Part shown: positions 6,088-6,150 of the stretch, piece by piece
Numbering within the stretch: the first letter of the stretch is position 1
Layout: every line of letters begins with the position of its first letter
Source: JALENY01 sp036310185
GTDB lineage: Bacteria > Bacillota > Clostridia > Lachnospirales > Lachnospiraceae
Assembly (NCBI GenBank): GCA_036310185.1
Contig: JAXJSH010000075.1
Coordinates: forward strand, 1 to 6,150
DNA length: 6,150 bases
Direction of reading: 5' to 3'
Translations under genes and position numbers: made by a program
The notes under the pieces: generated by a model
Databases searched by the model: none
The model's input: the letters and a program-made list of their open reading frames with translations, nothing else
What the model was told of the DNA's origin: nothing

Positions 6088-6142
6088 GGGTCAAAAGGTC
6101 ACATGTTTCATGCCTGCATGAAAAAATGTGACTTTGAGACCC
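6088..6142. repeat. 55-nt structured hairpin near the right edge
   Basis: GGG (6088-6090) pairs with CCC (6140-6142), TCAAA (6091-6095) with TTTGA (6133-6137), GTCACAT (6098-6104) with ATGTGAC (6126-6132), and TTTCATG (6106-6112) with CATGAAA (6117-6123), around a CCTG loop. Only small bulges interrupt it, at 6096-6097, 6105, 6124-6125 and 6138-6139. There is no T-tract on either side, so it is not a simple terminator. It could be an intergenic repeat, the remnant of a small inverted-repeat element, or part of an RNA leader for a gene beyond the window. Confidence 0.65.
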
Positions 6143-6150
6143 GCAAAACA

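Noticed and set aside
6057..6150. CRISPR array or insertion sequence end at the right edge
   Set aside because: There are no regularly spaced direct repeats, and no transposase or target-site duplication is visible. Only nested inverted repeats are present.

Overview
The window carries two short, ordinary biosynthetic transcription units on the + strand. All four complete genes read rightward. The organism is most likely a low-to-middle GC Clostridia member, probably Lachnospiraceae. This is an inference from the T-box-controlled pheST pair, strong AGGAG ribosome binding sites, near-consensus sigma-A promoters and Bacillota-type sequence details such as a four-cysteine insert in PheS. No mobile element, phage gene, CRISPR array, tRNA or rRNA was seen.

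Layout. Bases 1-75 hold the possible last nine codons of an upstream gene and an intrinsic terminator. Bases 75-177 are AT-rich and non-coding, with a small tandem repeat. A promoter at 178-206 drives a leader of about 280 nt that is a phenylalanine-type T-box: UUC specifier, UGGU acceptor-pairing bulge, and a terminator at 425-455. It controls pheS (490-1509) and pheT (1522-3933), the alpha and beta subunits of phenylalanyl-tRNA synthetase. A long hairpin at 3962-4001 closes this unit.

A consensus promoter (TTGACA, 17 bp, TATAAT) at 4007-4035 then starts a histidine biosynthesis unit. Its short leader contains a symmetric sequence that could be an operator. The unit holds hisB (4110-4700) and, 2 nt later, a 426-residue fusion (4703-5983). 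The fusion consists of a HisF-like domain that has lost catalytic residues, followed by complete-looking HisI and HisE domains. Together the two proteins would supply PR-ATP pyrophosphohydrolase, PR-AMP cyclohydrolase and imidazoleglycerol-phosphate dehydratase. The other his enzymes must be encoded elsewhere. A strong terminator at 6010-6056 ends the unit, and the last 90 bases hold a palindrome and a 55-nt hairpin that look like an intergenic repeat or an RNA element cut off by the window edge.

The two units are linked only by position. The first senses uncharged tRNA-Phe, and the second is probably controlled at its own promoter. No previously undescribed multi-gene system was found. The best leads are the apparently dead HisF domain fused to HisIE, the symmetric site just downstream of the his promoter, and the structured element at the right edge.
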